Positions 8,802 through 17,619 are shown, counted from the stretch's first letter. The stretch is DNA of 64,000 nt from Rhodococcus sp. HM1 (GCF_023218075.1 NZ_JALPTB010000022.1:25279-89278); one strand, 5' to 3'. Numbers and translations: made by a program. Notes: generated by a model from the letters alone, not told the origin.

Positions 8802-9770
8802 ATGACCACTCCGCCCACGATTCACGACCTCATCATCGTCGGTTCGGGACCGGCCGGATATACGGCCGCGGTGTACGCAGCCCGCGCCGAACTCGCGCCC
8901 CTCGTCTTCGAAGGCACCCAGTTCGGTGGCTCCCTCATGACCACGACCGAGGTCGAGAACTTCCCCGGTTTCAAGGACGGCATCATGGGCCCCGAGCTCA
9001 TGGAGCAGATGCGTGAGCAGGCGCTGCGCTTCGGCGCCGACATCCGCACCGAGGACGTCGACGAACTGGACGTCACGGGTCCGGTCAAGACGGTCGTCGC
9101 GAACGGTGAGACCTACCAGGCCCGCGCGATCATCCTGGCGATGGGCGCGGAGCCGCGCTACCTCGGCGTCCCGGGCGAGGAGCGGCTGCTCGGCCGCGGC
9201 GTCAGTGCGTGCGCAACCTGCGACGGCTTCTTCTTCCGCGACCAGGACATCGCCGTGGTCGGCGGCGGGGACTCCGCCATGGAGGAGGCCACCTTCCTCA
9301 CCCGCTTCGCGCGCAGCGTCACGCTGATCCACCGCCGCGACGAGTTCCGCGCGTCGAAGATCATGCTCGAGCGTGCCCGCGCCAACGAGAAGATCCGCTT
9401 CGTCACCAACGCGCAGGTCGTCGAGGTGCAGGGCGAGAACAGCGTCACCAACCTCGTCCTCGAGGACACCGTGACCGGCGAGCGCAGCGACCTGGCCGTC
9501 ACGGGCCTGTTCGTCGCGGTCGGACACGACCCGCGCAGCTCCCTCGTCGCCGGTCAGGTCGACCGCGACGCCGCCGGCTACGTGCTCGTGCAGTCGCCGA
9601 CCACGGCCACGTCCGTCCCGGGCGTGTTCGCCGCCGGCGACCTCGTCGACCGCACCTACCGGCAGGCCATCACCGCGGCCGGCACCGGCTGCTCCGCGTC
9701 CATCGACGCCGAGCGCTGGCTCGCCGAGCATGCGGCCGCCGACCTGTCCACAGCCTCGGCAGAGGCCTGA
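8802..9770 (+). CDS. trxB: thioredoxin reductase TrxB
   Basis: A 322-residue flavoprotein that passes electrons from NADPH to thioredoxin. Visible motifs are the [13 protein letters not shown] loop (residues about 13-22), the redox-active CATC (in [11 protein letters not shown], about 135-138), the NADPH loop [11 protein letters not shown] and the C-terminal FAD motif GVFAAGDL. The ATG at 8802 is preceded by GGAAGG at 8791-8796; the longer upstream frame is not protein-like. It is followed by trxA, as in Rv3913-Rv3914. Its last codons and stop are part of a 24-bp tandem repeat that runs into the intergenic gap. A SigH-type promoter lies upstream. Confidence 0.97.
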   Translation: MTTPPTIHDLIIVGSGPAGYTAAVYAARAELAPLVFEGTQFGGSLMTTTEVENFPGFKDGIMGPELMEQMREQALRFGADIRTEDVDELDVTGPVKTVVANGETYQARAIILAMGAEPRYLGVPGEERLLGRGVSACATCDGFFFRDQDIAVVGGGDSAMEEATFLTRFARSVTLIHRRDEFRASKIMLERARANEKIRFVTNAQVVEVQGENSVTNLVLEDTVTGERSDLAVTGLFVAVGHDPRSSLVAGQVDRDAAGYVLVQSPTTATSVPGVFAAGDLVDRTYRQAITAAGTGCSASIDAERWLAEHAAADLSTASAEA

Positions 9771-9842
9771 TCGACAGCCTCGGCAGAGGCCTGATCGACA
9801 GCCTCGGCAGAGGCCTGATCGACAGCCTCGGCAGAGGCCTGA
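9747..9842 (+). repeat. 24-bp tandem repeat, four copies, across the trxB stop
   Basis: Four consecutive 24-bp units lie at 9747, 9771, 9795 and 9819, differing only at position 3 of the first copy. Each contains GCCTCGGCAGAGGC, a small hairpin, and ends in TGA in the trxB frame. The first unit encodes the TrxB C-terminus, so the others read as repeated tail-plus-stop segments. This looks like replication slippage of the gene end. Confidence 0.95.
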
Positions 9843-9880
9843 CACCCCCGCTTCGCCCATCCGAATTTCTAGGAGACATC

Positions 9881-10204
9881 GTGGCCAACACCATCACCAT
9901 CACCGATTCCTCGTTCGTCGAGGACGTTCTGCAGTCCGAGAAGCCGGTCCTCGTCGATTTCTGGGCCACCTGGTGCGGTCCGTGCAAGATGGTCGCCCCG
10001 GTCCTCGAGGAGATCGCCGGTGAGCACAGCGACAAGCTGACCGTCGCGAAGCTCGACATCGACGCGAACCCCACCTCGGCCCAGGACTACAAGGTGATGT
10101 CGATTCCCACGATGATCCTGTTCTCCGGTGGCAAGCCGGTGAAGACGATCGTCGGCGCCAAGGGCAAGGCGGCGCTTCTGCGCGACCTGGGTGACGTTCT
10201 GTAG
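9881..10204 (+). CDS. trxA: thioredoxin
   Basis: A 107-residue thioredoxin with the active site WCGPC near residue 32 and the cis-proline loop SIPTMILF. Its length and fold pattern are standard. The GTG at 9881 has AGGAG five bases upstream; the much longer open frame upstream is an out-of-frame shadow of trxB. It serves as the electron donor to disulfide-reducing enzymes and is recycled by TrxB. The 110-bp gap from trxB holds the 24-bp repeats, and the two genes probably share the SigH-type promoter. It is the counterpart of M. tuberculosis trxC (Rv3914). Confidence 0.96.
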   Translation: MANTITITDSSFVEDVLQSEKPVLVDFWATWCGPCKMVAPVLEEIAGEHSDKLTVAKLDIDANPTSAQDYKVMSIPTMILFSGGKPVKTIVGAKGKAALLRDLGDVL

Positions 10205-10227
10205 TAGCGTCCCACCGATCGACGCCC

Positions 10228-10288
10228 GGCGAAGGACACAACACCTTCGCCACGGATGCGCCCGGATTTCTCCTGTTCCGGGCGCATC
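10228..10288. terminator. two tandem hairpins after trxA
   Basis: GGCGAAGG/CCTTCGCC (8-bp stem, 10228-10235 and 10244-10251) is followed by a 12-bp perfect stem at 10255-10266 and 10277-10288 with a 10-base loop. There is no strong T-run. The pair separates trxA from cwlM and could terminate trxA transcripts. Confidence 0.55.
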
Positions 10289-10354
10289 TGCGACAATCGA
10301 GCGATGCGGCCTGCCCTGCGGGCACCATCAGGTCAGCACGGAAAGGCCCGAGAC

Positions 10355-11530
10355 ATGCACCGACTGCGTCACGGCGACCACGGCCCCGCTGTCGCCGAGA
10401 TCCGCAGCACTCTTGCCGGTTTGGGCTTCCTCCACGACGCCACCGCTTCGCGGGACTGGGTCGGCTCCGACGTCGTCTTCGACCGTGAACTCGACGGTGC
10501 CGTGCGCGCCTTCCAGCAGCAGCGGGGGCTGCTCGTCGACGGGATCGTCGGCCCCGCGACCTATCGGTCGCTGAAGGAGGCGTCGTACCGGCTCGGCGCC
10601 CGCACACTCATCTACCAACTGTCGGCTCCGCTGTACGGGGACGACGTTGCCGCGCTGCAGACCCGTCTGCAGGACCTCGGGTTCTACGTGGACCGGGTAG
10701 ACGGCTACTTCGGGCCCCGCACCCACGAGGCGCTCAGTTCCTTCCAGCGGGAGATCGGCCTCGCCTCGGACGGCATCTGCGGCCCGGAGACACTGCGCGC
10801 GCTGGAACTGCTCGGCACCCGCGTCTCCGGTGGTTCACCGCACGCGATCAGCGAAGAGGAAATCGTCCGCCGCTCCGGCCCGCAACTCAGCGGCAAGCGG
10901 ATCGTGATCGATCCCGGTCTCGGCGGCAAGGATCACGGCGTGATCGTGCGCAGCCGCCACGGTGTGATCTCCGAGGCGGACATCCTGTGGGACCTCGCCC
11001 GCAGGTTGGAAGGGCGGATGGCCGCCACCGGCATGGAGACGTTCCTGTCGCGGCCGTACCACGCGAACCCGACGGACATCGAACGCGCCGGCACCTCGAA
11101 TGCGTTCGGCGCGGACCTGATGATCTCGCTGCGGTGCGATTCGAGCCCCAACCCGGCGGCGCGCGGCATCGCCAGCTTCCACTACGGCAACGCGCACGGC
11201 TCGGAGTCGATGATCGGTCAGGTCCTCACCGGCTACATCCAGCGTGAGATCGTCGCCCGCACCTCGCTGCAGGACTGCCGCAGCCACGGCCGCACGTGGG
11301 ACCTGCTGCGACTGACCAACATGCCCACGGTGCAGATCGACCTCGGTTACCTCACCAACTCGCAGGACGCGGCGCTGCTTTCGGATCCCCGATCGCGCGA
11401 CGTCATCGCCGAGGCGATCCTCATCGCCGTCAAGCGTCTGTATCTGCTCGGACAGGACGACCAGCCGACGGGCACCTACACGTTCGCCGAGTTGCTCGCC
11501 GAGGAACTGTCGATCACCGAGACCCGCTGA
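10355..11530 (+). CDS. cwlM: CwlM, amidase-like regulator of MurA
   Basis: A 391-residue protein with two peptidoglycan-binding_1 repeats (about residues 5-60 and 85-145) and an Amidase_3 fold (about 175-365). The zinc residues look degraded. The usual DPGHGG reads DPGLGG, and the usual SIHAN-type motif reads SLRCDSS, so both metal histidines are missing. In mycobacteria the orthologue Rv3915 is an essential PknB substrate that, when phosphorylated, activates MurA instead of cutting peptidoglycan. The lost ligands here fit that role. The Thr-rich C-terminus (GTYTFAELLAEELSITETR) is the likely phosphorylated region by analogy. The ATG at 10355 follows GAAAGG. Synteny with Rv3915 is intact. Confidence 0.93.
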   Translation: MHRLRHGDHGPAVAEIRSTLAGLGFLHDATASRDWVGSDVVFDRELDGAVRAFQQQRGLLVDGIVGPATYRSLKEASYRLGARTLIYQLSAPLYGDDVAALQTRLQDLGFYVDRVDGYFGPRTHEALSSFQREIGLASDGICGPETLRALELLGTRVSGGSPHAISEEEIVRRSGPQLSGKRIVIDPGLGGKDHGVIVRSRHGVISEADILWDLARRLEGRMAATGMETFLSRPYHANPTDIERAGTSNAFGADLMISLRCDSSPNPAARGIASFHYGNAHGSESMIGQVLTGYIQREIVARTSLQDCRSHGRTWDLLRLTNMPTVQIDLGYLTNSQDAALLSDPRSRDVIAEAILIAVKRLYLLGQDDQPTGTYTFAELLAEELSITETR

Positions 11531-11551
11531 GCGCGGTCCGCCCCGAACACG

Positions 11552-11590
11552 AAACACCCCGCCGGCCTCGGGCCGGCGGGGTGTTTGTTT
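11552..11590. terminator. strong intrinsic terminator after cwlM, abutting parS
   Basis: A perfect 16-bp stem (11552-11567 with 11571-11586) has a 3-base TCG loop. The downstream T-run merges with the GTTTCAC half of a parS site starting at 11587. It lies between convergent cwlM and the GNAT-like gene and could act in both directions. Confidence 0.9.
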
Positions 11591-11600
11591 CACGTGAAAC
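11587..11600. other. parS: parS site 1 (perfect)
   Basis: GTTTCACGTGAAAC is a 14-bp perfect palindrome with T and A flanks, the ParB-binding consensus. It sits in the gap between cwlM and the GNAT-like gene, about 0.8 kb from the parB end. Confidence 0.95.
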
Positions 11601-11612
11601 AGTGCGTTCGCG

Positions 11613-12308
11613 TCAGCGCGCTCCGACCGGGGTGCGGGACCCGTCGAGTTCCGCGATGGTGATCGACGCGGCCTCGATCAGCCGGTCGAGCGCGGCCTCG
11701 ACCTCTTCCTTCCACCCGTGATCCCGATTCAGTTCGAGGCGAAGCCGGGGGAAGCGCGGGTGCGGGGCAACCACCTCGAAGCCCATGTCCTCCAGAAAAT
11801 CGGCGGGGATCATGCACTCGAGGGGGGAGCAGTCGAGTGCCGCCGTCGCCGTCGGCACCCCGCTGTTCTGCTCGGCATCGTCGGTGGCCCGGATCCCGAA
11901 CGCTTCCAGGGCGCGCACATTGCGCCGGACCAGATCGTCGACGACCGCGCGGATCAGTTGACTGCCCAGATCCAGGTCGTCGGCGTACGGCTCGATCCGC
12001 ATGCTCGTCAGCAGGATCGCGTCGGCGCTGACCGGCGAGGTCGGGAACAGCTGCGCGCGCGGAACCATGTTGGGCGGAGCATAGAACGCGCAGCCGGCCG
12101 GTTTGTCGTCGACCGTCGCGAGCTGCGCGCACGAACCCCACTGCAGCATGACCATCGACAGCCACGCTTCCTTTTCGAACTCCGGATCGCAGAAATCGCG
12201 CGCACCGCGGACCGCCCCCGGATCCATCTCCCAGAACACACAGCGCCGCGCGTGCGTCGGCAACTGGTCGATTCCACTCAGCGTGAGTGATGTGACTCGA
12301 GTCGACAC
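11613..12308 (-). CDS. GNAT-like acetyltransferase (Rv3916c-like)
   Basis: A 231-residue protein with the overall pattern of a GNAT N-acetyltransferase. It has a beta-strand core (SADAILLTSMRIEP, about residues 92-105), a likely acyl-CoA loop before the helix GSQLIRAVVDDLVRR, and a C-terminal strand FLEDMGFEVVAPHPRFPRLRL. The canonical Q/RxxGxG/A is weak (LDLGSQL), so the substrate and even the activity are unclear. The start is a GTG at 12308. The position next to parB matches Rv3916c. The 57-bp gap to the parB stop is compatible with an operon with parA-parB on the same strand. Confidence 0.75.
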   Translation of the reverse strand: MSTRVTSLTLSGIDQLPTHARRCVFWEMDPGAVRGARDFCDPEFEKEAWLSMVMLQWGSCAQLATVDDKPAGCAFYAPPNMVPRAQLFPTSPVSADAILLTSMRIEPYADDLDLGSQLIRAVVDDLVRRNVRALEAFGIRATDDAEQNSGVPTATAALDCSPLECMIPADFLEDMGFEVVAPHPRFPRLRLELNRDHGWKEEVEAALDRLIEAASITIAELDGSRTPVGAR

Positions 12309-12365
12309 CGGTCTACTTCGCCTCCACGTCCGTATTCTCGACTGTCGTCCTGCATGGGCGGCCCG

Positions 12366-13523
12366 TCAAGAAGGATCGACCTGGGACTCCATCATCGTCA
12401 CGATGCGCTGCAGATCGTCGACCGATCCGAACTCGACGACGATCTTGCCTTTGCGCTTGCCGAGGCTCACGGTGACGCGGGTGTCGAAGGAGTTCGACAG
12501 CCGCTCCGCGACATCCTGCAGACCGGGCATCTGGATCGGCTTGCGACGCTGCGGCGCGGCGGTGGGACCGTCACCGCGGTTCGCGAGCATCACCGCCTCC
12601 TCGGTGGCACGCACCGACATGCCCTCCGCGACGATGCGGGCCGCCAGGGCCTCCTGAGCGTCGGCACCGGCCTCCAGAGACAACAGCGCCCGCGCGTGCC
12701 CGGCGGACAGGACTCCGGCGGCGACCCGGCGCTGCACCGCGACCGGAAGCTTGAGGAGACGGATCATGTTGGTCACGACGGGCCGCGACCGTCCGATGCG
12801 CGACGCCAGTTCCTCGTGGGTCACCTCGAACTCTTCGAGCAGCTGCTGGTACGCGGCGGCTTCCTCGAGCGGGTTGAGCTGGACGCGGTGGATGTTCTCG
12901 AGCAGCGCGTCGCGCAGCAGCGCGTCGTCGTCGGTGTCGCGGACGATGGCCGGGACCGTTTCCAGGCCGACCTCCTGGCAGGCCCGCCAGCGGCGCTCGC
13001 CCATGACGAGCTGGAAGCGGTCGCCCTCCGTGCGGCGGACCACGATGGGCTGCATGAGCCCGAATTCGCGGATCGAATGGACCAGCTCGGCGAGGGCCTC
13101 CTCGTCGAACACCTGACGCGGCTGCTTCGGGTTGGCCTCGATCCGGTCGATCGGCACCTCGACGTACACCGCTCCGGTGGGGGAGGGGAGGGGCTGCTCC
13201 GTCGAAGCAGTCGCCGGGGACGCAGCGGGGGTGGTTCCGTCGCCGATGATCACGTCGGCGGCGGCGGATCCGAGGCCGCTCGACGGGATCGTCATGCCGG
13301 ACACACCGCTCGCCTTACGCGCCGCAGCGGTCTTGCCGGTGGTGTTGTTCTTGCTCGGCGCGTTCCCGGCGGGAGCCGGCGCAGAGGGAGCGGGTACCGT
13401 CGGTGCCGTCGCGGTCCCGGTTCCGGCAGGAGCCGTCGCGGGTACCGGAGGTGCTTCGACCGGCCCGGTCGGGATGAGCGCCGCCAGACCCCGTCCGAGA
13501 CCTCCCTTGCGTGTCGCGCTCAT
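12366..13523 (-). CDS. parB: chromosome partitioning protein ParB
   Basis: A 385-residue ParB. A disordered N-terminal linker of about 100 residues (Ala/Pro/Thr-rich) precedes the CTP-binding domain, which shows [15 protein letters not shown] (about residue 175) and [15 protein letters not shown] helix-turn-helix follows ([16 protein letters not shown]) that reads parS, then a C-terminal dimerisation domain. ParB loads on parS, spreads as a CTP-dependent clamp and organises the origin for segregation with ParA. The ATG at 13523 overlaps the parA stop by 4 bases. Several parS sites surround the gene. It is the counterpart of Rv3917c. Confidence 0.96.
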   Translation of the reverse strand: MSATRKGGLGRGLAALIPTGPVEAPPVPATAPAGTGTATAPTVPAPSAPAPAGNAPSKNNTTGKTAAARKASGVSGMTIPSSGLGSAAADVIIGDGTTPAASPATASTEQPLPSPTGAVYVEVPIDRIEANPKQPRQVFDEEALAELVHSIREFGLMQPIVVRRTEGDRFQLVMGERRWRACQEVGLETVPAIVRDTDDDALLRDALLENIHRVQLNPLEEAAAYQQLLEEFEVTHEELASRIGRSRPVVTNMIRLLKLPVAVQRRVAAGVLSAGHARALLSLEAGADAQEALAARIVAEGMSVRATEEAVMLANRGDGPTAAPQRRKPIQMPGLQDVAERLSNSFDTRVTVSLGKRKGKIVVEFGSVDDLQRIVTMMESQVDPS

Positions 13524-14491
13524 TCGTTCCCCTGATTCTTGTCGTGACCTCGCGCCGCCAGTTCGCGCCCGGCGTCGAGATAGCTCATCGCACCGCGCGA
13601 ACCTGGATCGTAGTCGAGCACGGTCATTCCGTACCCGGGAGCTTCGGAAACCTTCACGCTGCGGGGAATGACGGACCGCAGGACCGCGTCCCCGAAGTGG
13701 GCTCGCACTTCGGCCGCGACCTGATCCGCGAGCTTGGTGCGACCGTCGTACATGGTCAGCAGCACGGTCGAGACGTGCAGTTCCGGGTTGAGATGCGACT
13801 GGACGAGTTCGATGTTGCGGAGCAACTGACCGACGCCCTCGAGGGCGTAGTACTCGCACTGGATGGGGATGAGCACTTCCTTCGCCGCGACGAGCGCGTT
13901 GACGGTCAGCAGACCCAGCGACGGCGGGCAGTCGATGATGATGTAGTCGTAGTCGCGATCGCCGAGAGCAGCGGCGGTCAGCGCGTTCTTCAGCCGGTTC
14001 TCGCGGGCGACCATCGAGACCAGTTCGATCTCCGCACCGGCCAGGTCGATGGTCGCGGGAATGCAGAACAGCCTCTCGCTGTGCGGGCTCTGCTGGACCG
14101 CCTCGGACGCCTTCACCTCACCGAGCAGCACCTCGTAGCTCGACGCGACCCCCGAGTAGTGGGGGACACCGAGCGCGGTGCTGGCGTTGCCCTGCGGATC
14201 GAGATCGACGACGAGCACCGTCAGCCCCTGGACCGCGAGCGCGGCGGCGAGGTTCACGGTCGACGTGGTCTTGCCGACGCCGCCCTTCTGATTCGCGACG
14301 GTGAAGATCCGTCGTTCGGTCGGCTTCGGCAGAGAGTCTGCGGCGCTCGGGTGGAGGACCTGGCTCGCGCGATGGGCTGCGGCCCCGATCGGAGTGTCCG
14401 CCGCGGAGATTCCGTCGAACGGCACCGGGAAGAATTCGTCGTCGATAGCTTCGGTTTCACGTGAAACAGCAGACTCGGATCCACCCGACAT
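13520..14491 (-). CDS. parA: chromosome partitioning ATPase ParA
   Basis: A 323-residue ParA/Soj ATPase. The deviant Walker A is [13 protein letters not shown] (about residue 68), Walker B is [10 protein letters not shown], and the A' motif is IDCPPSLG. The N-terminus is extended by about 60 residues relative to minimal ParA and carries VSRETE, which is encoded by a perfect parS site (14454-14467), so ParB binds inside the coding sequence. The start at ATG 14491 is fixed by AAGGAG eight bases upstream; the longer frame to 14596 is rejected. It drives origin segregation with ParB; in actinobacteria it also interacts with polar DivIVA. It is the counterpart of Rv3918c. Confidence 0.96.
   Translation of the reverse strand: MSGGSESAVSRETEAIDDEFFPVPFDGISAADTPIGAAAHRASQVLHPSAADSLPKPTERRIFTVANQKGGVGKTTSTVNLAAALAVQGLTVLVVDLDPQGNASTALGVPHYSGVASSYEVLLGEVKASEAVQQSPHSERLFCIPATIDLAGAEIELVSMVARENRLKNALTAAALGDRDYDYIIIDCPPSLGLLTVNALVAAKEVLIPIQCEYYALEGVGQLLRNIELVQSHLNPELHVSTVLLTMYDGRTKLADQVAAEVRAHFGDAVLRSVIPRSVKVSEAPGYGMTVLDYDPGSRGAMSYLDAGRELAARGHDKNQGNE
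14454..14467. other. parS: parS site 2 (perfect, inside parA)
   Basis: A perfect GTTTCACGTGAAAC within codons of the ParA N-terminal extension, where it encodes part of VSRETE on the minus strand. Confidence 0.95.
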
Positions 14492-14677
14492 TGAACGCTC
14501 CTTTATCGTCGACCCGCACCCGGGACGGTCGGCGTTGACGTGGTTGAGGCACGAGATTGCACATCTCGATGCGACGCCCGAGGTCCGTCGAACCACCGCC
14601 GTCGCATTGGTCCCCTCTTTTCGTTCAGTATTCCATCCCGCATTCTAGGGCCACACGGTGACACTGCCGACTTTTCT

Positions 14678-14691
14678 GTTTCACGTGAAAC
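14678..14691. other. parS: parS site 3 (perfect)
   Basis: A perfect 14-bp parS with T/A flanks in the parA-rsmG gap, 33 bp from site 4 (start to start, about three helical turns). Confidence 0.95.
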
Positions 14692-14710
14692 ATGGCGGGG
14701 CCACACCTGT

Positions 14711-14724
14711 GTTTCACGTGAAAC
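14711..14724. other. parS: parS site 4 (perfect)
   Basis: A perfect 14-bp parS with T/A flanks at most positions, paired with site 3 upstream of parA. Confidence 0.95.
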
Positions 14725-14997
14725 ACGACACTCCGAGAGTTGTCGCCGAGGTGCCCGTCACCGCTTCACTGCGGGCGGATAGGACCATCCAGCGAAAGTC
14801 TCTTTGCGGGAACAACTTTCGACAGATATCTAGCCAAATCTATTGGCTTTCAAAGATTTCTGTATACGACCATGTCGATCGGGCTTCGGGGGCCCCGACA
14901 TTGCCGTCACAGTGACGAAATGGAATCGATCTCCGAGTACCACCCCGCACGCGGCCGATTTCGTCTCATTCGGCGTTCCGAAGTCGTCCCGGAAGAT

Positions 14998-15067
14998 CTC
15001 GAGAGAATTACTCGAGCTCGAGATGCTCGAGGGACTCGAGGTTTTCTCGTATGTGTCGAACCTCGAG
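14998..15067. repeat. cluster of six CTCGAG palindromes
   Basis: CTCGAG begins at 14998, 15011, 15017, 15026, 15035 and 15062. Two copies abut directly. The cluster lies between parS site 4 and the end of rsmG, outside any gene. A similar enrichment is seen in the dnaA-dnaN spacer. Confidence 0.85.
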
Positions 15068-15147
15068 TTCGGTAGCAACACGAACCACAGGAATTCGTGG
15101 CACGAAAAGACCCCTCCGCCACCCGGTGGGGTAGGGGAGGGGTCGAT

Positions 15148-15161
15148 GTTTCACGTGGAAC
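15148..15161. other. parS: parS-like site 5 (one mismatch)
   Basis: GTTTCACGTGGAAC differs from the parS palindrome at one position. It lies just beyond the rsmG stop and is likely a weaker ParB site. Confidence 0.7.
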
Positions 15162-15169
15162 GTGCGCGT

Positions 15170-15850
15170 CTATTTCTTCTTGCGCCGCCGCGGTTGGCGT
15201 GCCATCCGTTCGGCCTTCACCACGATGGTGGGTGTCTCCAGCAATCCGACGCCGCACTCGAGCACCTCGAGATGGCCGGCACCGAGTCGTTCGAGTTCGT
15301 CCCGATCGCGTTCGATTTCATCGGCAGCGGAGCTTCCCTTGAGCGCGAGCATCCGGCCTCCCACCCGGATCAGGGGCAGCGACCACTTGGCGAGTTTCGC
15401 GAGGGGGGCGACCGCACGGGACGTGACGACGTCCGCGCCACCCGCCTCCTGCAGAACCCCGGGCTGTTCGGCGCGCCCGCGCACGACCAGAACGTTCTCG
15501 AGTCCGTGTGTTTCGACGAACTCCGCGAGGTAGACGGAGCGACGCAGCAGCGGTTCCACGAGCGTGATGCGCAGATCCGGACGCGCGATCGCAAGCGGAA
15601 TGCCGGGGAGTCCGGCCCCGCTGCCGACATCGACGACGCTCTCGTCCTTCTCGATGAGCTCACCGAGCACCGCGCAGTTGAGCAGGTGCCGGTCCCACAA
15701 CCGCGGGACTTCACGGGGTCCGATGAGACCCCGTTCGACGCCGTCGGTCGACAAGGACCGGTGGTATTCCTGGGCGAGAGCGAACCGCTCGCCGAATACC
15801 TGATGCGCGACCTCGAGGACGCGTTCCTCGTCATGTTCCACGTGAAACAT
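15170..15850 (-). CDS. rsmG: 16S rRNA (guanine-N7) methyltransferase RsmG
   Basis: A 226-residue SAM-dependent methyltransferase that modifies G527 (E. coli numbering) of 16S rRNA. The Rossmann SAM loop is [16 protein letters not shown] (about residue 77), preceded by the family block [11 protein letters not shown]; the catalytic-face strand [11 protein letters not shown] is present. The basic C-terminus (RRRKKK) suits RNA binding. Two starts are possible: ATG 15850 with AGGGAGAGG close upstream (chosen, since its length matches Rv3919c at 224 residues) and ATG 15868. The first codons, MFHVEH, encode a one-mismatch parS. Loss of this enzyme gives low-level streptomycin resistance in other bacteria. 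Confidence 0.94.
   Translation of the reverse strand: MFHVEHDEERVLEVAHQVFGERFALAQEYHRSLSTDGVERGLIGPREVPRLWDRHLLNCAVLGELIEKDESVVDVGSGAGLPGIPLAIARPDLRITLVEPLLRRSVYLAEFVETHGLENVLVVRGRAEQPGVLQEAGGADVVTSRAVAPLAKLAKWSLPLIRVGGRMLALKGSSAADEIERDRDELERLGAGHLEVLECGVGLLETPTIVVKAERMARQPRRRKKK
15835..15848. other. parS: parS-like site 6 (one mismatch, inside rsmG start)
   Basis: GTTCCACGTGAAAC differs from the consensus at one position and overlaps codons 1-6 of rsmG. Confidence 0.7.
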
Positions 15851-15962
15851 CCTCTCCCTACCGCCCATTGCCCCGGAACACCGGGGTCACACACGAACGG
15901 AGGGGCCCGACGTGACCGTCGGTGCCCCTCCGCTGTCGATTCTCACCGAATGCCGGTGGCGC

Positions 15963-16511
15963 TCAGTCCTTGATGACGACGACGCGACGCTGCGGCTCGG
16001 CGCCTTCGCTCTCGCTGGACACCCCGGGGATCTTGGCCACGGCGTCGTGCACGATCTTGCGTTCGAACGGCGTCATCGGTGCGAGCGACTCGCGCTCACC
16101 GGTCTCGAGGACGCGCTTCGCGGCGGCCGTGCCGAGCTCGGTCAGCTCCGCACGCTTGCCCGCACGCCAACCGGCGATGTCGAGCATCAGCTTGCTGCGT
16201 TCACCGGTGGCCTGCTGCACCGCCAGCCGGGTCAGTTCCTGCAGCGCGTCGAGCACCTCGCCCTGCCGGCCGACGAGCTTCGTCAGGTCGGCGCCGCCGT
16301 CGATGCTCACGACCGCGCGATCGCCCTCGACATCGAGGTCGATGTCACCGTCGAAGTCGAGCACGTCGAGAAGCTGTTCGAGGTAGTCGCCGGCGATTTC
16401 GCCTTCCTCGACCAGGTAGTCGTCGTCCTCGGTGTCGAGGTCCGCGTCGAGCTTCGCGGAATCGGCCGTCACGTCGATGTCCTCCTGTGCCTTGTCCAGG
16501 TCACTGGCCAT
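15963..16511 (-). CDS. jag: KH-R3H RNA-binding protein (Jag/KhpB-like)
   Basis: A 182-residue acidic protein. Residues about 1-35 are acidic and disordered. A KH-type domain follows (VSIDGGADLTKLVGRQGEVLDALQELTRLA, given in pieces: DLTKLVGRQGE is the nucleic-acid loop). An R3H domain closes the protein, with MTPFERKIVHDAVAK at about residue 142. KhpB/Jag proteins bind RNA and in firmicutes control cell elongation; the partner KhpA is not in this window. It follows yidC by 22 bp and matches Rv3920c. No jag N-terminal domain is present, as is normal for actinobacteria. Confidence 0.92.
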   Translation of the reverse strand: MASDLDKAQEDIDVTADSAKLDADLDTEDDDYLVEEGEIAGDYLEQLLDVLDFDGDIDLDVEGDRAVVSIDGGADLTKLVGRQGEVLDALQELTRLAVQQATGERSKLMLDIAGWRAGKRAELTELGTAAAKRVLETGERESLAPMTPFERKIVHDAVAKIPGVSSESEGAEPQRRVVVIKD

Positions 16512-16533
16512 GGTTCGCCCTCTTCTACTTCGG

Positions 16534-17619
16534 TCAGCGCCGCTTGCGCTTGGAGTTCTTGGAGCCGCCCTGCTTCTTCGCCGTCGGGGACCCGGATCCG
16601 CCCGCGGGCTTCTCCGGTTCGTCGCTCACAGGCTTCTCGAGAGACAGTTCGTTCTCGTCGCTTCCAGGATTGTCGGCGATGGCGGGGTTCGCGCCCTTTT
16701 TCTTCGCACGATCCGGCCGAGCGCCCGGTTTCGGCGCGTTCTCGTTGCGACGCGCGACCGCAGCCGCCTTCTTCTCGGCTTCCTCCTGGTCGATCTTGCG
16801 GAAGACGAGGTGCTGCTGGCAGTAGGTCCAGATGTTGTTGCTCACCCAGTAGATTAGGATTGCGATCGGCAGGAACGGGCCACCGACGAGTACACCGAGC
16901 GGGAAGACGTACAGCGCCAGCTTGTTCATGATCGCGGCCTGCGGGTTCGCAGCAGCCTGGGCGCTCTGCCGCGCAACCGACGCGCGGGAGTTGAAGTGCG
17001 TGGCGATACCGGCGATGACCATGAGCGGGATCGCGACCGCAGCGATCTGCCAACGGGTGGGGATACCACCGAACGGTGCGAACGCTTCGAGCGAGGCCAT
17101 CGGCTGGGTGATCCACGCGGAGATGGGGGCGCCGAACAGGCGAGCGCTCAAGAAGGACTGCACGTCCTCCGGGCTGAACGCGTAGTTACCGATCTGCGCG
17201 TTGGTCACCGGGTCCAGACCGAGCTGCCCCACACCGGTACCCGTGCGGTTGAAGGACCGCAGCACGTGGAACAGACCGATGAACACCGGCACCTGCAGCA
17301 GGACCGGCAGGCAGCCCATCAGCGGGTTGAAGCCGTGCTCCTTCTGGAGCTTCTGCATCTCGAGCGCCTGCCGCTGGCGATCGTTGGCGTACTTCTTCTG
17401 CAGCGCCTTGATCTGCGGCTGCAGCTCCTGCATCTGCCGCGTCGTGCGGACCTGCTTGACGAACGGCTTGTACAGGATCGCCCGCAGCGTGAACACGAGG
17501 AACGCCACGGACAAGGCCCATGCGACACCACTGTCCGGACCGAGGAAGGGGATGGCGCCGAAAATTTTGTGCCAGAACCACAGGATCCAGGACACGGGAT
17601 AGTAGATGAAGTCGAGCAC
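16534..17619 (-). CDS. yidC: membrane protein insertase YidC
   Basis: A 361-residue YidC/Oxa1 insertase with a short actinobacterial N-terminus ([20 protein letters not shown]), no large periplasmic domain, and about five membrane helices. Conserved blocks are [19 protein letters not shown] at the first core helix and [20 protein letters not shown] at the second; the Arg of the hydrophilic groove falls in the former. The C-terminal tail of about 75 residues is Lys/Arg/Ser-rich and ends in SKRKRR, suited to ribosome contact. It works with or beside SecYEG to insert membrane proteins. Order yidD-yidC-jag is conserved (Rv3922c-Rv3920c). Confidence 0.96.
   Translation of the reverse strand: MLDFIYYPVSWILWFWHKIFGAIPFLGPDSGVAWALSVAFLVFTLRAILYKPFVKQVRTTRQMQELQPQIKALQKKYANDRQRQALEMQKLQKEHGFNPLMGCLPVLLQVPVFIGLFHVLRSFNRTGTGVGQLGLDPVTNAQIGNYAFSPEDVQSFLSARLFGAPISAWITQPMASLEAFAPFGGIPTRWQIAAVAIPLMVIAGIATHFNSRASVARQSAQAAANPQAAIMNKLALYVFPLGVLVGGPFLPIAILIYWVSNNIWTYCQQHLVFRKIDQEEAEKKAAAVARRNENAPKPGARPDRAKKKGANPAIADNPGSDENELSLEKPVSDEPEKPAGGSGSPTAKKQGGSKNSKRKRR

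Larger units (their letters stand above)
14492..15169. other. parA-rsmG intergenic region with parS pair, AT-rich stretch and CTCGAG cluster
   Basis: This 678-bp gap has no convincing gene; open frames inside it have no RBS and unlike-protein composition. It holds two perfect parS sites (14678, 14711) and one near-match (15148). An AT-richer stretch lies at about 14800-14880. Six CTCGAG palindromes lie within 70 bp (14998, 15011, 15017, 15026, 15035, 15062). The parA promoter must lie in its first part. The region probably works as a ParB loading platform; the CTCGAG cluster is unexplained. Confidence 0.7.

Noticed and set aside
9747..9842. 24-bp repeats considered as a CRISPR array
   Set aside because: Repeats are directly adjacent with no spacers, and no cas genes are present.
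14658..14915. 85-codon open frame between parA and rsmG
   Set aside because: Begins within a parS region, no RBS, composition unlike a protein.
15056..15072. TCGAAC-CTCGA-GTTCGG, similar to a LexA (SOS) box
   Set aside because: The spacer is 5 instead of 4 bases and the last base of the right arm differs; it is better explained as part of the CTCGAG cluster.
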